Source: an uncultured Flavobacteriales bacterium (GTDB lineage: Bacteria; Bacteroidota; Bacteroidia; Flavobacteriales; Crocinitomicaceae). Taken from it: a DNA stretch of 64,000 nucleotides. The stretch covers positions 156,350 to 220,349 of the forward strand of contig CAMLRS010000008.1 of assembly GCA_946482515.1 (NCBI GenBank). The letters are read 5' to 3'. Position 1 is the stretch's first letter. Every line of letters starts with the position of its first letter. The notes under the pieces were generated by a model. That model had not been told where the DNA came from and made no database searches. It saw only the letters and a list, made by a program, of their open reading frames with translations. A program made the translations under genes and the position numbers. Below are positions 16,954 to 25,758 of this stretch, piece by piece.

Positions 16954-18185
16954 TGTTGACACCTGTAATTGGTCCGCCGGATAACACAGCCGATCAGGGA
17001 GAATTCCGATTGAGCTCTCTGCTGGAGATTTCGCGTGCCATTACGACCAACCAGTCTGTCGAACAGCTCACCCGTTTATTCAGCTTTATCATGCGTGAGC
17101 AGCTCGGTTTCGACCGCTTTGTACTGTTCAATAAAGAAAAGGAGTGGGGCTGCCTGCTCAAAGTGGGATTGAAAGGACGGATCAAGGACATCGATGTTCA
17201 ACGCGACCTCTACCGTTTCCGAAAAGTTACGGTGATCGAATCGAGCTATTCGCCGGTGATCGATGAGTTCGACCTGGTGATTCCCGTTTTCCATAAGAAC
17301 GAACCGCTGGCTTATCTGCTGATTTCCGGCCTGGAACAGCAGCGTATGAAGCTGACCGAAACGCTCAACAATGTGAGCTTTATCCAGACCCTGACCAACA
17401 TCGTCGTCATGGCGATTGAAAACAAGCGGATGGCGAAGGAACAGCTCAAACAGGTGCGACTGAAAAAAGAGCTGGAAGTAGCTTCCGAGATGCAGCGGCT
17501 GCTTTTTCCGGATGATTTGCCTTCCAACAAACGCATGGATCTTTCGGCGAAATACATTCCCCGGCATGAAGTAGGAGGCGATTACTATGATTTCATTCCG
17601 CTGGGTGAAGACGAATACATTATCTGCATCGCCGACGTTTCCGGGAAAGGAATCAGCGCGGCCATGCTGATGGCGAATTTCCAGGCAACGCTGCGGACTT
17701 TATTCCAATACCAGCGCTTCGAGCTCGACTTCCTGATGGAAGAGCTGAATCAAAAAGTCATGCGAAGTGCCAAGGGTGAAAAATTCATCACCTTTTTCAT
17801 TGCCCGCTACAATGCCACGACACGTGAGCTGCGGTACGTAAATGCCGGCCACAATCAACCGTTTATTACGAATGGAAAAACGGCTAGCCTGCTCGAAAAA
17901 GGCTGCGTGGGCTTAGGCATGTTTCCCGAATTACCATTTGTGGAGGTCGGTACAGAAATCCTGGCGCCAAACACGACGCTCGTTTTGTATACAGATGGCG
18001 TTGTGGAACTGGAAAATATGAAAGAACAACATTTCGGCCTCGATCGATTGATCAGCCTCGTGCACAGTTTTTACCGCCTCAGTATGGAAGACATGAACAA
18101 CCTGGTGTTTTCCAAGCTCGATGAATGGCGTGGCCAGTTAAAGCTCGTCGACGACACAGCGGTGTTTTCCTGCCGATTCTTTTAG
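16953..18185 (+). CDS. GAF-domain PP2C/SpoIIE-type phosphatase
   Basis: 410 residues, cytoplasmic. Residues about 20-165 look like a GAF sensor domain. A coiled linker (about 165-190, ending EVASEMQRLLFP) leads into a SpoIIE/RsbU-type PP2C phosphatase with metal-binding sequences GGDYYDF (about 206-212), ADVSGKG and LYTDGVVE. Such proteins dephosphorylate anti-sigma-factor antagonists or other phosphoproteins in response to a signal. It overlaps the lpxD-like stop by one base, so the two are translationally coupled, and a cell-envelope signal is conceivable. No anti-sigma or STAS gene is adjacent. Confidence 0.88.
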   Translation: MLTPVIGPPDNTADQGEFRLSSLLEISRAITTNQSVEQLTRLFSFIMREQLGFDRFVLFNKEKEWGCLLKVGLKGRIKDIDVQRDLYRFRKVTVIESSYSPVIDEFDLVIPVFHKNEPLAYLLISGLEQQRMKLTETLNNVSFIQTLTNIVVMAIENKRMAKEQLKQVRLKKELEVASEMQRLLFPDDLPSNKRMDLSAKYIPRHEVGGDYYDFIPLGEDEYIICIADVSGKGISAAMLMANFQATLRTLFQYQRFELDFLMEELNQKVMRSAKGEKFITFFIARYNATTRELRYVNAGHNQPFITNGKTASLLEKGCVGLGMFPELPFVEVGTEILAPNTTLVLYTDGVVELENMKEQHFGLDRLISLVHSFYRLSMEDMNNLVFSKLDEWRGQLKLVDDTAVFSCRFF

Positions 18186-18268
18186 AATTATCAATGATCA
18201 AGTATAAATTATGAAGAAGGCTTTGCCTTGATAATTCATAATTGTTCAATTGATAATTTGCATGCGCT
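18186..18268. repeat. Convergent gap with dispersed AT-rich repeat
   Basis: Contains AATTATGAA...TTCATAATT inverted arms and TTGATAATTCATAATTG (18228-18244), which recurs exactly at 58158-58174. TGCGCTTTAGCGCA (18263-18276) is a 5-bp-stem hairpin overlapping the stop codon of the minus-strand gene. Probably a degenerate intergenic repeat plus a weak 3'-end hairpin. Confidence 0.45.
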
Positions 18269-21200
18269 TTAGCGCATTAAATACATTTTCCCGAATCCTT
18301 TCTTGAAATGCGAATCAGCGCCCGATTCCCGGTGTTTGATATCCTCACCGTTGATCTTCACTTTCACACGGTACAGGTAAACGCCGTTTGCCAGCGGATC
18401 GCCGAATTCGTCGGTGCCGTCCCAGGCATATTCAGAGATGTTTCTTCCAATGTGGATCGGTCCGATCTCCGCCTCCGTAATTTCCCTGACAACGCGGCCT
18501 GAGACCGTCATGATCTGAATGATCATATCATCGGGCTCTTCGCTTCCGGTAAGCGTAAACACAAAACGCGTACTGGTCGAGAACGGGTTCGGATAGTTCA
18601 TCATGTAAGTAATCGTCGACTCGTGAATGACTTCGAAGCTGATGCGGTATTCCATATCGCCCGAAACATTTCCGCTCTTGTCGGTTCCCTGAACGAGCAG
18701 CGTGTAAACGCCGTCCAGCTCGAACATTCCCGGATAAATGATCTTGAATTTCTTGTTCTGTGCTTCGGCAGGAATCCATTGCATGACGATATTGCCGTTG
18801 CCATCCATGAATGGAACCCGCTTCTGAACGCCATTCGGATCGGTAAGATAGATGCCGAACAGCGAGGTGTCAATATCCTGATTCATCAGCAAGAGCGGGT
18901 TGTCATCTTTAAGTGTAATGACGATTTCACTTTCCGGGCTCACGATATCATTGTTGAGGATATGAACACCGTTGAATGTCACATCGAGAATAGGATGGAC
19001 GTCATCTCCCTGAACGAAGAACGGCAATTGCAGCAGGTTGTTGAAGTGGAATTGCTCTGGCTGATCGGTGATAAACGTCGAGCCGTTGACGTACGGATTA
19101 ACTTCCATCCAAAGGGAGTTCAGACCTGCCAGGTTAATGGTGGAAAACTCAATCGTATCGCGGAATGTTTCGCCGGCAAGGAGTGAATCCTGTCGTGCAT
19201 ACGGAATCGGATGTTTGACCCGGTTGACGTCTTCGACCCAATAATTGACCAGCAGCGAGTCCATATCCCAGGCGCTGATATTGCGTATGTCGACCGCAAA
19301 GGACACTTGTTGGCCTTCGTTGAGTGAATCGGCCGAAAGTGGACTGATGTAATAGCCCAATGTGCCATCGATAGCTGCTTCCGGAACCGGTTGGAACAAC
19401 ACGTGCAGGCGATCAACCTGTGCTGGTGTAAATGCATCGTTGTCGTAGTAGTAAACGCCGAGACGCATATATGGATACGATGAAGCAGGCAGGAAGTTGT
19501 CTACGTTAATGATCGAATCATTCGGTGTGAACAAAGTATCGATCACGAGCTGCTGCGCTCCTGAAATATCATACGCTTCAATCCAAAGCCTTACGCTGTC
19601 GTTTTGTACAAGCTCCAGCGAATCGCGCTTCCAGTAGATGGTTTCCCACCGTGCAGATGGCCCGATCATAGGTGTCTTTTCAATTCCTGCATAGCTCACA
19701 GACATTGCGTTGCCGGTAACGCTTACATTCTGGCCTTCGCTGTCCTGAACGTAATCCGGCCAATGCTTCTCAACGACAGATGTTGGATCGCCTTTCTGAA
19801 AGAACAGCGCAAAAGGCTTCTCAGGCTGCGTGTTGTTCACCAGCGTGGAGCCAATAACGTTCTGGAAGGTATTGTAAACGGATGGCGCAATAGCATCCCA
19901 GACACTGTACAAAGTTGCGATCGGTGTATAGATCACTACGTAGTGGCTGTCCGGAATTTCGTTTTCGATCATGTTCTGGAAAGCGGCCATTTGCGCCGGA
20001 TCTTCCTGCCGGAAAATGAAGTAATTCTCCGAACGATCGCGACAGCCATTCCCCAGGTCATTCAGGTTGCCAAAACCATGATCAGGATTTTCTGTCTCGT
20101 AACGTGTACCCCACGGTTCCAGCGTTAACGGATCGAGTACTCCCACATAAATAGAAGGATCGACATCACACAAGCCATATTCGAGCAGCGCTTGTTCCAG
20201 GTACCAGGCACTGTAATAAGAAGAGTTATTGTAGCAATCTACTTCTACTTCACGTGGTTCGGCTGGTGAGAATGCGCGAAGGCGATTTATGGTATCATAG
20301 ATGATGTTGTAAAAGCTGTTTTTCTTGAACTGGAAGAAATGATCCTGTCCCCAGCCTTCTTTACCGGTTATATATTGGAAAGAAAATTCATTCCAGGTAA
20401 GCTCCGAGCTGTCGACTGCCACGCGCCAGAAGTAAACGGTGCTGTCTGTGCAAATCAATGGGAATGGATTGCCATTCACATCGCGCCACTGGCTCGGGTG
20501 CACTTCTTTCACACCGCCGGGAGCTGTGATGCTGAAACGACGTAATTGCGGACTGTTGTAATAATGAACCGTATCGAGCTCGAAATGGTAGGTTCGCATC
20601 GGTGCGATCGGATCGATGGTTGAGGCTTTTACTGTGACGCTGTCAATCGGCACTACCGCAAAGTCGTAAGGATAAACCGGCAGAATGCCGTCTACGCGAA
20701 TGAACAGGCTTTTGTTGAGCTGGTTATTGCCAAGCTCGTCGTGTTCTTCCTGGATAAACGACGGAATATCGACCGTTATCGTGAATTGGTTCTCACCGAT
20801 ACCGATATTCGGCTGCATCGGGAAACGGAACACAACGGTGTCCTTATAATGCAGCTTTGGCTGCTCAATGATGTAAACGGAATCCGTTGTTGAGCCCGGA
20901 AAATTGCGGCGGATTTCAAGGTGAAAGGTATCGATGACACTACTTCCCAGGTTGGTGAGAACGATGTGCATATCGATGGAATCGACTGTCAGGTTGAGGT
21001 CTTCAGGTGTAAAGTAAACGCCTTCCTGGGTGATTTCGATCTCCGGATTCGTGTGCCAGTTGACTTTCAGCATTGGGTCGCCGTGCAGCGTCATTTGTGT
21101 ACACGTCGATTCCATCATCGCGTTGGTATAAACCGGGTTCGGCGGCTGAATTTGCTGAATGGTGCGTTTCATCTGCAGACCGAGCGGCTGACCGTAGGAA

Positions 21201-23398
21201 TTATAGCCGATCTGACGGTAAAGATTGGTGGTGTAATGGCTCAGCGGCGCATCGTAGCCAACTGAAACACTCGAAATGAAAGCAATAGCGCCTTCGTTCG
21301 GGATGTTTACAAAGCGCTCTGACGTAAGCTCTCCGTTCGAAAAGATATTACCGTTGTGGCAGGAATTACCGATCACAACCGGGTATTTTCCGGGATTTTC
21401 CCAGTTGGCAGGCTCGTCGATGTTGATTTCAAAACCGTTGTTGGAAACCGCGGCGTGACCAAAGAAGTTCATGATTGAAACACCCTGCGAAATACGGTCC
21501 GTAACGCTTGCTACAACATTCGGATCGAGCGGATCACTGCTGGTCTTGAAGTAAGAAGTAACGTGCCCGGCATAGATCGAATCCTCGATGATGTCTTTCA
21601 TCTGGTTCACATACGACTGGAACGTATCCTGCTGTTCAGCAGTCGAACCGCCGGCGAAATGAAGGATCTGTTTCTGCCAGTCGTTATCAACCGGGCTGTT
21701 CGGACCTTGAACGGATTCGTATTCGATGACTTTTTCCAGGTAGTTCAACAGCTGGATGGTATCGTTGACGGCGATGCGGCCTGTCGGGATAAGCGGATCC
21801 CAATCGGTTGTATGCAAACCGGCTGTGATGGCAATATCACTTGCAGGATCACCAAAGCTTGGAACCAATGAACGTGCGTAAGACAGTGGTGACTGGCGTG
21901 CACCGGCGCGTTCTGAAATTCCTTTTCCTACCAGGAACAGCGCCTGCGGACGGTTAGTCGAGAGATCGTAAGCATGCAGTGCAAATCGGCGAATCCCCAT
22001 GATGTGTTTCGGGATTCCGCCACCGTATTGCTGGCACAGCTCATCGATGTCTGCCAATACAACATTGTGACTGCCGCCATTCATAGAAGAACGGTAACTG
22101 GCGTATTGCGCAACGGCTGATTCCAAAGTGGAATGGTACACCATGATAAATGCGCCTTCAGTACTGAGTGCGCTGTAATCGGTGAATTGCCCCGTGCCGT
22201 TTACAGCCTCGATATTGGTCACCGCAATGCTGCCGGCCAAACTTCCAACTACGACGTCATTTGGATTTCCACCGGTATTGTTCGGAACAAGGAACTGCCA
22301 GTTGGCCCCGTTGGGAACGGCAGTAACGAGTCGCGGAGACGCACCGAATGTGAACACCAGCGGCGTGCCGGAATAGCCTTGCAGATCGATCAGTGTTTTC
22401 GGTCCGCCATTGTTGTAAACGGTTCGGAAACGATCAAATACCTGGTTATTGGCATGCGGATGCGATGCGTACCGCAAGCGATAATAGGTGAGGTTCTGAC
22501 GATCGACAGCAGCTCCCACATCGGCGATAACACTGTAATACAGGTTCGTGGCGCCTGAATTCAACAGGTTCGCCGGAATTTCTGTTTCCGAAGTAATGAA
22601 CTGGTAATTATTGAAAGATGTGTCCATCACCAGGTAATTCGACGAGCCGATTTCTACCCGTAAATGGTGATTAAAGTTGCCTGTCGAAGCGGCAATGGAA
22701 TTGGAAGTCGATCGGAAATGAAAGGATGGTATCGGCGCATCGCCACCGGTATAAAGGTTCGGCGTGGAAATGGGCCATGTCTGAATGGTGTTCGATGTTG
22801 TTGCAACACATTGCGGAAAGCTCCAGCCTTCTCCCGGAGCATACGTCGAACCCGCGGCATCGCCTTGTCGGTAACCTTCGCTGTAGGCATCGCCCATAGA
22901 CGAAAACGTTTCGCGCAAAACAAAGTTTGCAGGCGTATAACCGGTGAAATCGGTGTCGGTATCGATTACAAATCGTTCGTTCGATGTCTGGTTGTTCCAG
23001 GACAGGAAATACTGTATCGTATCGTTGTAAAGGCTGTATCCCGGGTTGGCAATCCATGCGGGATCGACATACAATCCCGAATCCAGCCAGCCATCATTGC
23101 GTTCTGCATAGAACAGGATGTAATCGCCCGGATCGAGGGAATTATCGTTGCCATCGACTACCAGGATAGGAATTTCCTGCTCGCGGCCGAACAATTGAAT
23201 GTTCTCGCTGGTAAAGTTTCCCAAAGGAACGTTTGCGGCTACAAGCGCCGACTGATCGATACGGTGAATCCCGGTTTGCCAGATTTTGAAGGCATAATAC
23301 TGCTGCGAATAATTGATCCATTCATTTCCGTAATCTTGAGCAAGGGCCGGAAATGTACAAGTAAGAATAAGGATAAGTCGCAGTAGTTGTTTCATCAT
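18269..23398 (-). CDS. porU2: PorU2-type C25 cysteine peptidase (T9SS sortase-like)
   Basis: 1709 residues with signal peptide MMKQLLRLILILTCTFPALA. The gingipain-type C25 domain spans about 415-790, with His648 in NFFGHAA and the catalytic Cys680 in VIGNSCHNGN. Long beta-rich regions follow, and the end (NYPNPFSTSTRFVFTL ... WDGTDEFGDPLANGVYLYRV) is a FlgD-Ig/T9SS-like C-terminal domain. PorU is the surface sortase that removes C-terminal signals from T9SS cargo and attaches cargo to anionic LPS. The size and the upstream PorV-like partner indicate the second type, PorU2. Its start overlaps the porV2-like stop (ATGA), so the two proteins are coupled and likely work as a complex. Activity is inferred. 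Confidence 0.87.
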   Translation of the reverse strand: MMKQLLRLILILTCTFPALAQDYGNEWINYSQQYYAFKIWQTGIHRIDQSALVAANVPLGNFTSENIQLFGREQEIPILVVDGNDNSLDPGDYILFYAERNDGWLDSGLYVDPAWIANPGYSLYNDTIQYFLSWNNQTSNERFVIDTDTDFTGYTPANFVLRETFSSMGDAYSEGYRQGDAAGSTYAPGEGWSFPQCVATTSNTIQTWPISTPNLYTGGDAPIPSFHFRSTSNSIAASTGNFNHHLRVEIGSSNYLVMDTSFNNYQFITSETEIPANLLNSGATNLYYSVIADVGAAVDRQNLTYYRLRYASHPHANNQVFDRFRTVYNNGGPKTLIDLQGYSGTPLVFTFGASPRLVTAVPNGANWQFLVPNNTGGNPNDVVVGSLAGSIAVTNIEAVNGTGQFTDYSALSTEGAFIMVYHSTLESAVAQYASYRSSMNGGSHNVVLADIDELCQQYGGGIPKHIMGIRRFALHAYDLSTNRPQALFLVGKGISERAGARQSPLSYARSLVPSFGDPASDIAITAGLHTTDWDPLIPTGRIAVNDTIQLLNYLEKVIEYESVQGPNSPVDNDWQKQILHFAGGSTAEQQDTFQSYVNQMKDIIEDSIYAGHVTSYFKTSSDPLDPNVVASVTDRISQGVSIMNFFGHAAVSNNGFEINIDEPANWENPGKYPVVIGNSCHNGNIFSNGELTSERFVNIPNEGAIAFISSVSVGYDAPLSHYTTNLYRQIGYNSYGQPLGLQMKRTIQQIQPPNPVYTNAMMESTCTQMTLHGDPMLKVNWHTNPEIEITQEGVYFTPEDLNLTVDSIDMHIVLTNLGSSVIDTFHLEIRRNFPGSTTDSVYIIEQPKLHYKDTVVFRFPMQPNIGIGENQFTITVDIPSFIQEEHDELGNNQLNKSLFIRVDGILPVYPYDFAVVPIDSVTVKASTIDPIAPMRTYHFELDTVHYYNSPQLRRFSITAPGGVKEVHPSQWRDVNGNPFPLICTDSTVYFWRVAVDSSELTWNEFSFQYITGKEGWGQDHFFQFKKNSFYNIIYDTINRLRAFSPAEPREVEVDCYNNSSYYSAWYLEQALLEYGLCDVDPSIYVGVLDPLTLEPWGTRYETENPDHGFGNLNDLGNGCRDRSENYFIFRQEDPAQMAAFQNMIENEIPDSHYVVIYTPIATLYSVWDAIAPSVYNTFQNVIGSTLVNNTQPEKPFALFFQKGDPTSVVEKHWPDYVQDSEGQNVSVTGNAMSVSYAGIEKTPMIGPSARWETIYWKRDSLELVQNDSVRLWIEAYDISGAQQLVIDTLFTPNDSIINVDNFLPASSYPYMRLGVYYYDNDAFTPAQVDRLHVLFQPVPEAAIDGTLGYYISPLSADSLNEGQQVSFAVDIRNISAWDMDSLLVNYWVEDVNRVKHPIPYARQDSLLAGETFRDTIEFSTINLAGLNSLWMEVNPYVNGSTFITDQPEQFHFNNLLQLPFFVQGDDVHPILDVTFNGVHILNNDIVSPESEIVITLKDDNPLLLMNQDIDTSLFGIYLTDPNGVQKRVPFMDGNGNIVMQWIPAEAQNKKFKIIYPGMFELDGVYTLLVQGTDKSGNVSGDMEYRISFEVIHESTITYMMNYPNPFSTSTRFVFTLTGSEEPDDMIIQIMTVSGRVVREITEAEIGPIHIGRNISEYAWDGTDEFGDPLANGVYLYRVKVKINGEDIKHRESGADSHFKKGFGKMYLMR

Positions 23399-24495
23399 TC
23401 CTTCGGTAGAGCATTATTGGGCTTGTTCAATAACAGCCTCAGTGAAATAACATGCGAATAGAGGGCGGTCGATTGATCTCCGATATCGGTGAAGGCGTAA
23501 TCCAGGTAAACATTCCGGATGTGGAGCCCGATACCGATGTTCGGCTGAATGGTAATGTGTTGTGAATCGTCGAAATCCTTGATGTACTGAACATTGGAAA
23601 TTCCTCCGCGCAGTGCTACGATGTCTTTGAAACCGAACGCAATTCCGATGTGCGGATCGCCGCTCACCAACCCTGTTTTCAGAAGTGTGTTGCGTCGGCC
23701 GTCGGTGGTGATATCGAGGTCCAGCTCACCGGAAACGTACAGTCCTTTTTTGCCAAGATCTGTGCGGTAATTTGCTCCCACGATGATGCGCGGCAAGGTC
23801 AGCTCGAGTCCGTTTTGCGGAATTTCGTTGCCGGTCATGGCAAACACTTCCTTGGTTGTTTCGTCGAGGTTGAAGATCCATGCGTTGAAGGTCGAAGTAA
23901 CGTCGCGCACAACGCCACCAAATTTCCAGTGCGGACCTTTGGCATACGTTACACCGGCGTCGAGCCCGAAGCCCCAGGATTTAGCGAAATCGCCCACTTT
24001 ACGGTGAATGAGCTTGAAGTTTCCACCCACGCTCAATCCTTCGATGTTCAGCTTGCGGGCATAGGAGAATAAGAAAGCATAATCGGCTGCGGTGAACGTC
24101 GTAATGCGGTCGTAATCGATATTGCCTTCGTTGTCGATGAGCTGTGTGGTATTCGGAATGTCGTCAACGGCAAAGCGGATAATGGACAATCCTGCCGTGC
24201 TTTTATCGTCGATGCTGTGTGCCAGACCGAGGTAATCGTATTTGGCAATTCCGGCAAAGTATTCGGAGTGCATCAGCCCGATGTCGAGCCACTTGTTCGT
24301 ACCCGTCAGTCCTGCAGGGTTCCAATAACCGCTGTTCACGCCGCTGGTTTGGGCCACAACGGCATTCGACAAGCCCAGTGCATCTGCACCTACGCCAATA
24401 GCGAGGAATTCGTTGGAATATTTTGGGGCAACCGAGCCTTGGCCAAAGGAAAGGGTAGTGAGCAAAAGCGCAACAGCCAGGAGGTTAAATTTCAT
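23395..24495 (-). CDS. porV2: PorV/PorQ-family outer membrane protein (PorV2-like)
   Basis: 366 residues from ATG 24495, chosen for its signal peptide (MKFNLLAVALLLTTLSFGQ); the open frame reaches 23 codons further upstream. The opening mature sequence FLAIGVGADALGLSNAVVA...GYWNPAGL is the hallmark of the PorV/PorQ family (14-strand FadL-like barrels). PorV carries T9SS cargo from the translocon to the PorU sortase. Overlap with the C25 gene and the same order as known PorV2-PorU2 pairs support that assignment. The core T9SS motor genes (porK, L, M, N, sprA) are not in this window. Confidence 0.85.
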   Translation of the reverse strand: MKFNLLAVALLLTTLSFGQGSVAPKYSNEFLAIGVGADALGLSNAVVAQTSGVNSGYWNPAGLTGTNKWLDIGLMHSEYFAGIAKYDYLGLAHSIDDKSTAGLSIIRFAVDDIPNTTQLIDNEGNIDYDRITTFTAADYAFLFSYARKLNIEGLSVGGNFKLIHRKVGDFAKSWGFGLDAGVTYAKGPHWKFGGVVRDVTSTFNAWIFNLDETTKEVFAMTGNEIPQNGLELTLPRIIVGANYRTDLGKKGLYVSGELDLDITTDGRRNTLLKTGLVSGDPHIGIAFGFKDIVALRGGISNVQYIKDFDDSQHITIQPNIGIGLHIRNVYLDYAFTDIGDQSTALYSHVISLRLLLNKPNNALPKE

Positions 24496-24616
24496 GAAAA
24501 TGTCTTTGAATACGCTATGGTTTAACTGCATCTTGCCCAAAAAATTGTGTAGCCGGCCATCCATTCCGGATTTGAAACGTAAATTTACAGCATTCAGTTG
24601 GAAGACCGGCTCTTAA

Positions 24617-25498
24617 ATGTTCATTTTGTCTATGCGAATGTTCAACATACCTAATTTATTGACCGCCATGAACATGCTGTGCGGTGTCTTCGCTATCCTG
24701 TTGGCTTTTGCAGGTCGGATCGACATAGCACCGTATCTGATTTTCCTTGGGGCCATTCTCGACTTTTTCGACGGCTTCCTGGCGCGTTTGCTCAAGCAGC
24801 AGGGCGAGCTCGGAAAACAGCTCGATTCACTGGCAGATATGATCACGTTTGGATTGGCGCCGGGGATTATGATGATGGTGATACTGATCACTCAAACTAC
24901 GCAGGTCAATATTGAAGACGTTTTGTGGAATGGTGAATACGTTACAGCAGGTACAGTTGTTGAAACGAATGGTCATCTGGTTTTTCCATATTGGATGGCA
25001 ATTGATGTCTGGAAAGCCGAATTTCTAACTTTTGAAAAAGTCAATTGGTTGCCATTTGCAGCTTTGATTATTCCGTTTTTCTCCATGTTCCGCCTGGCAA
25101 AATTCAACATCGATACGCGTCAGAGTGAGTCCTTTATTGGCTTGCCAACACCGGCCAATACGATCTTTTTCATGGCGTTTCCGTTGCTGCTTTCACAATA
25201 TGGGAATACAGCCGGCTGGGAACACGATCTCATTCTATGGCTCATCCAGCCGCTGGTTTTAATACCGATCATTATTGGAATGTCGCTCATGCTGGTAGCC
25301 GAATTGCCACTGTTTGCTCTGAAATTCAAATCGTTTCAGTGGAAAGGAAATGAGATCCGCTACGTGTTTTTGATAAGTTGTGGAATACTTATTCCGGTTT
25401 TGCAATTCTGGTCCATCCCAATTATTGTACTTTTGTACCTGTTATTGTCTATCATCAACAATATCCGCAAGGCGGATAATACTAAAACAAACACATGA
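24617..25498 (+). CDS. pssA: CDP-diacylglycerol-serine O-phosphatidyltransferase
   Basis: 293-residue integral membrane enzyme of phosphatidylserine (hence phosphatidylethanolamine) synthesis. The CDP-alcohol phosphatidyltransferase motif is complete: D49-x2-D52-G53-x2-A56-R57-x8-G66-x3-D70-x3-D74. Several hydrophobic segments span the inner membrane. The first ATG is given; Met6 or Met8 are possible alternatives because the conserved start NIPNLLTAMNMLCG begins at residue 10. The gene overlaps purS by 4 bases. It is divergent from porV2, with a 121-bp shared upstream region holding the palindrome GTAAATTTAC. Confidence 0.93.
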   Translation: MFILSMRMFNIPNLLTAMNMLCGVFAILLAFAGRIDIAPYLIFLGAILDFFDGFLARLLKQQGELGKQLDSLADMITFGLAPGIMMMVILITQTTQVNIEDVLWNGEYVTAGTVVETNGHLVFPYWMAIDVWKAEFLTFEKVNWLPFAALIIPFFSMFRLAKFNIDTRQSESFIGLPTPANTIFFMAFPLLLSQYGNTAGWEHDLILWLIQPLVLIPIIIGMSLMLVAELPLFALKFKSFQWKGNEIRYVFLISCGILIPVLQFWSIPIIVLLYLLLSIINNIRKADNTKTNT

Positions 25499-25746
25499 AA
25501 TTCAAAGCTGAAATTGATGTGATGCCACTGGAGGCATTATTGGATCCACAAGGAAAAGCAGTTACCAACAGCATGTCGAACATCGGCTTGCCGGAAATCT
25601 CCGGCGTTCGTGTCGGTCGCCACATTCGTCTGTTCGTAGATGCTTCCAATAAGACCGAAGCGGAGCAAAAAGTAGAGCAGGCCTGCAAAAACCTGCTGGC
25701 TAACCAGATCATGGAAAGCTACACGTATCACGTCGAGGAAGCGTAA
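25495..25746 (+). CDS. purS: Phosphoribosylformylglycinamidine synthase subunit PurS
   Basis: 83 residues, the normal size of PurS, with the family pattern PQGKAVTNSMSNIGLPEISGVRVGRHI. PurS is the small bridging subunit of the PurLQS complex that converts FGAR to FGAM in purine synthesis. purL and purQ are not adjacent. The start overlaps the pssA stop (ATGA), an unusual pairing of phospholipid and purine genes that probably reflects co-transcription only. Confidence 0.93.
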   Translation: MKFKAEIDVMPLEALLDPQGKAVTNSMSNIGLPEISGVRVGRHIRLFVDASNKTEAEQKVEQACKNLLANQIMESYTYHVEEA

Positions 25747-25758
25747 ACACGTTTTCCC

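Noticed and set aside
22664..23386. 240-codon antisense open frame within the PorU2 gene
   Set aside because: Shadow of a well-supported C25 gene; composition follows the codon pattern of the sense strand.
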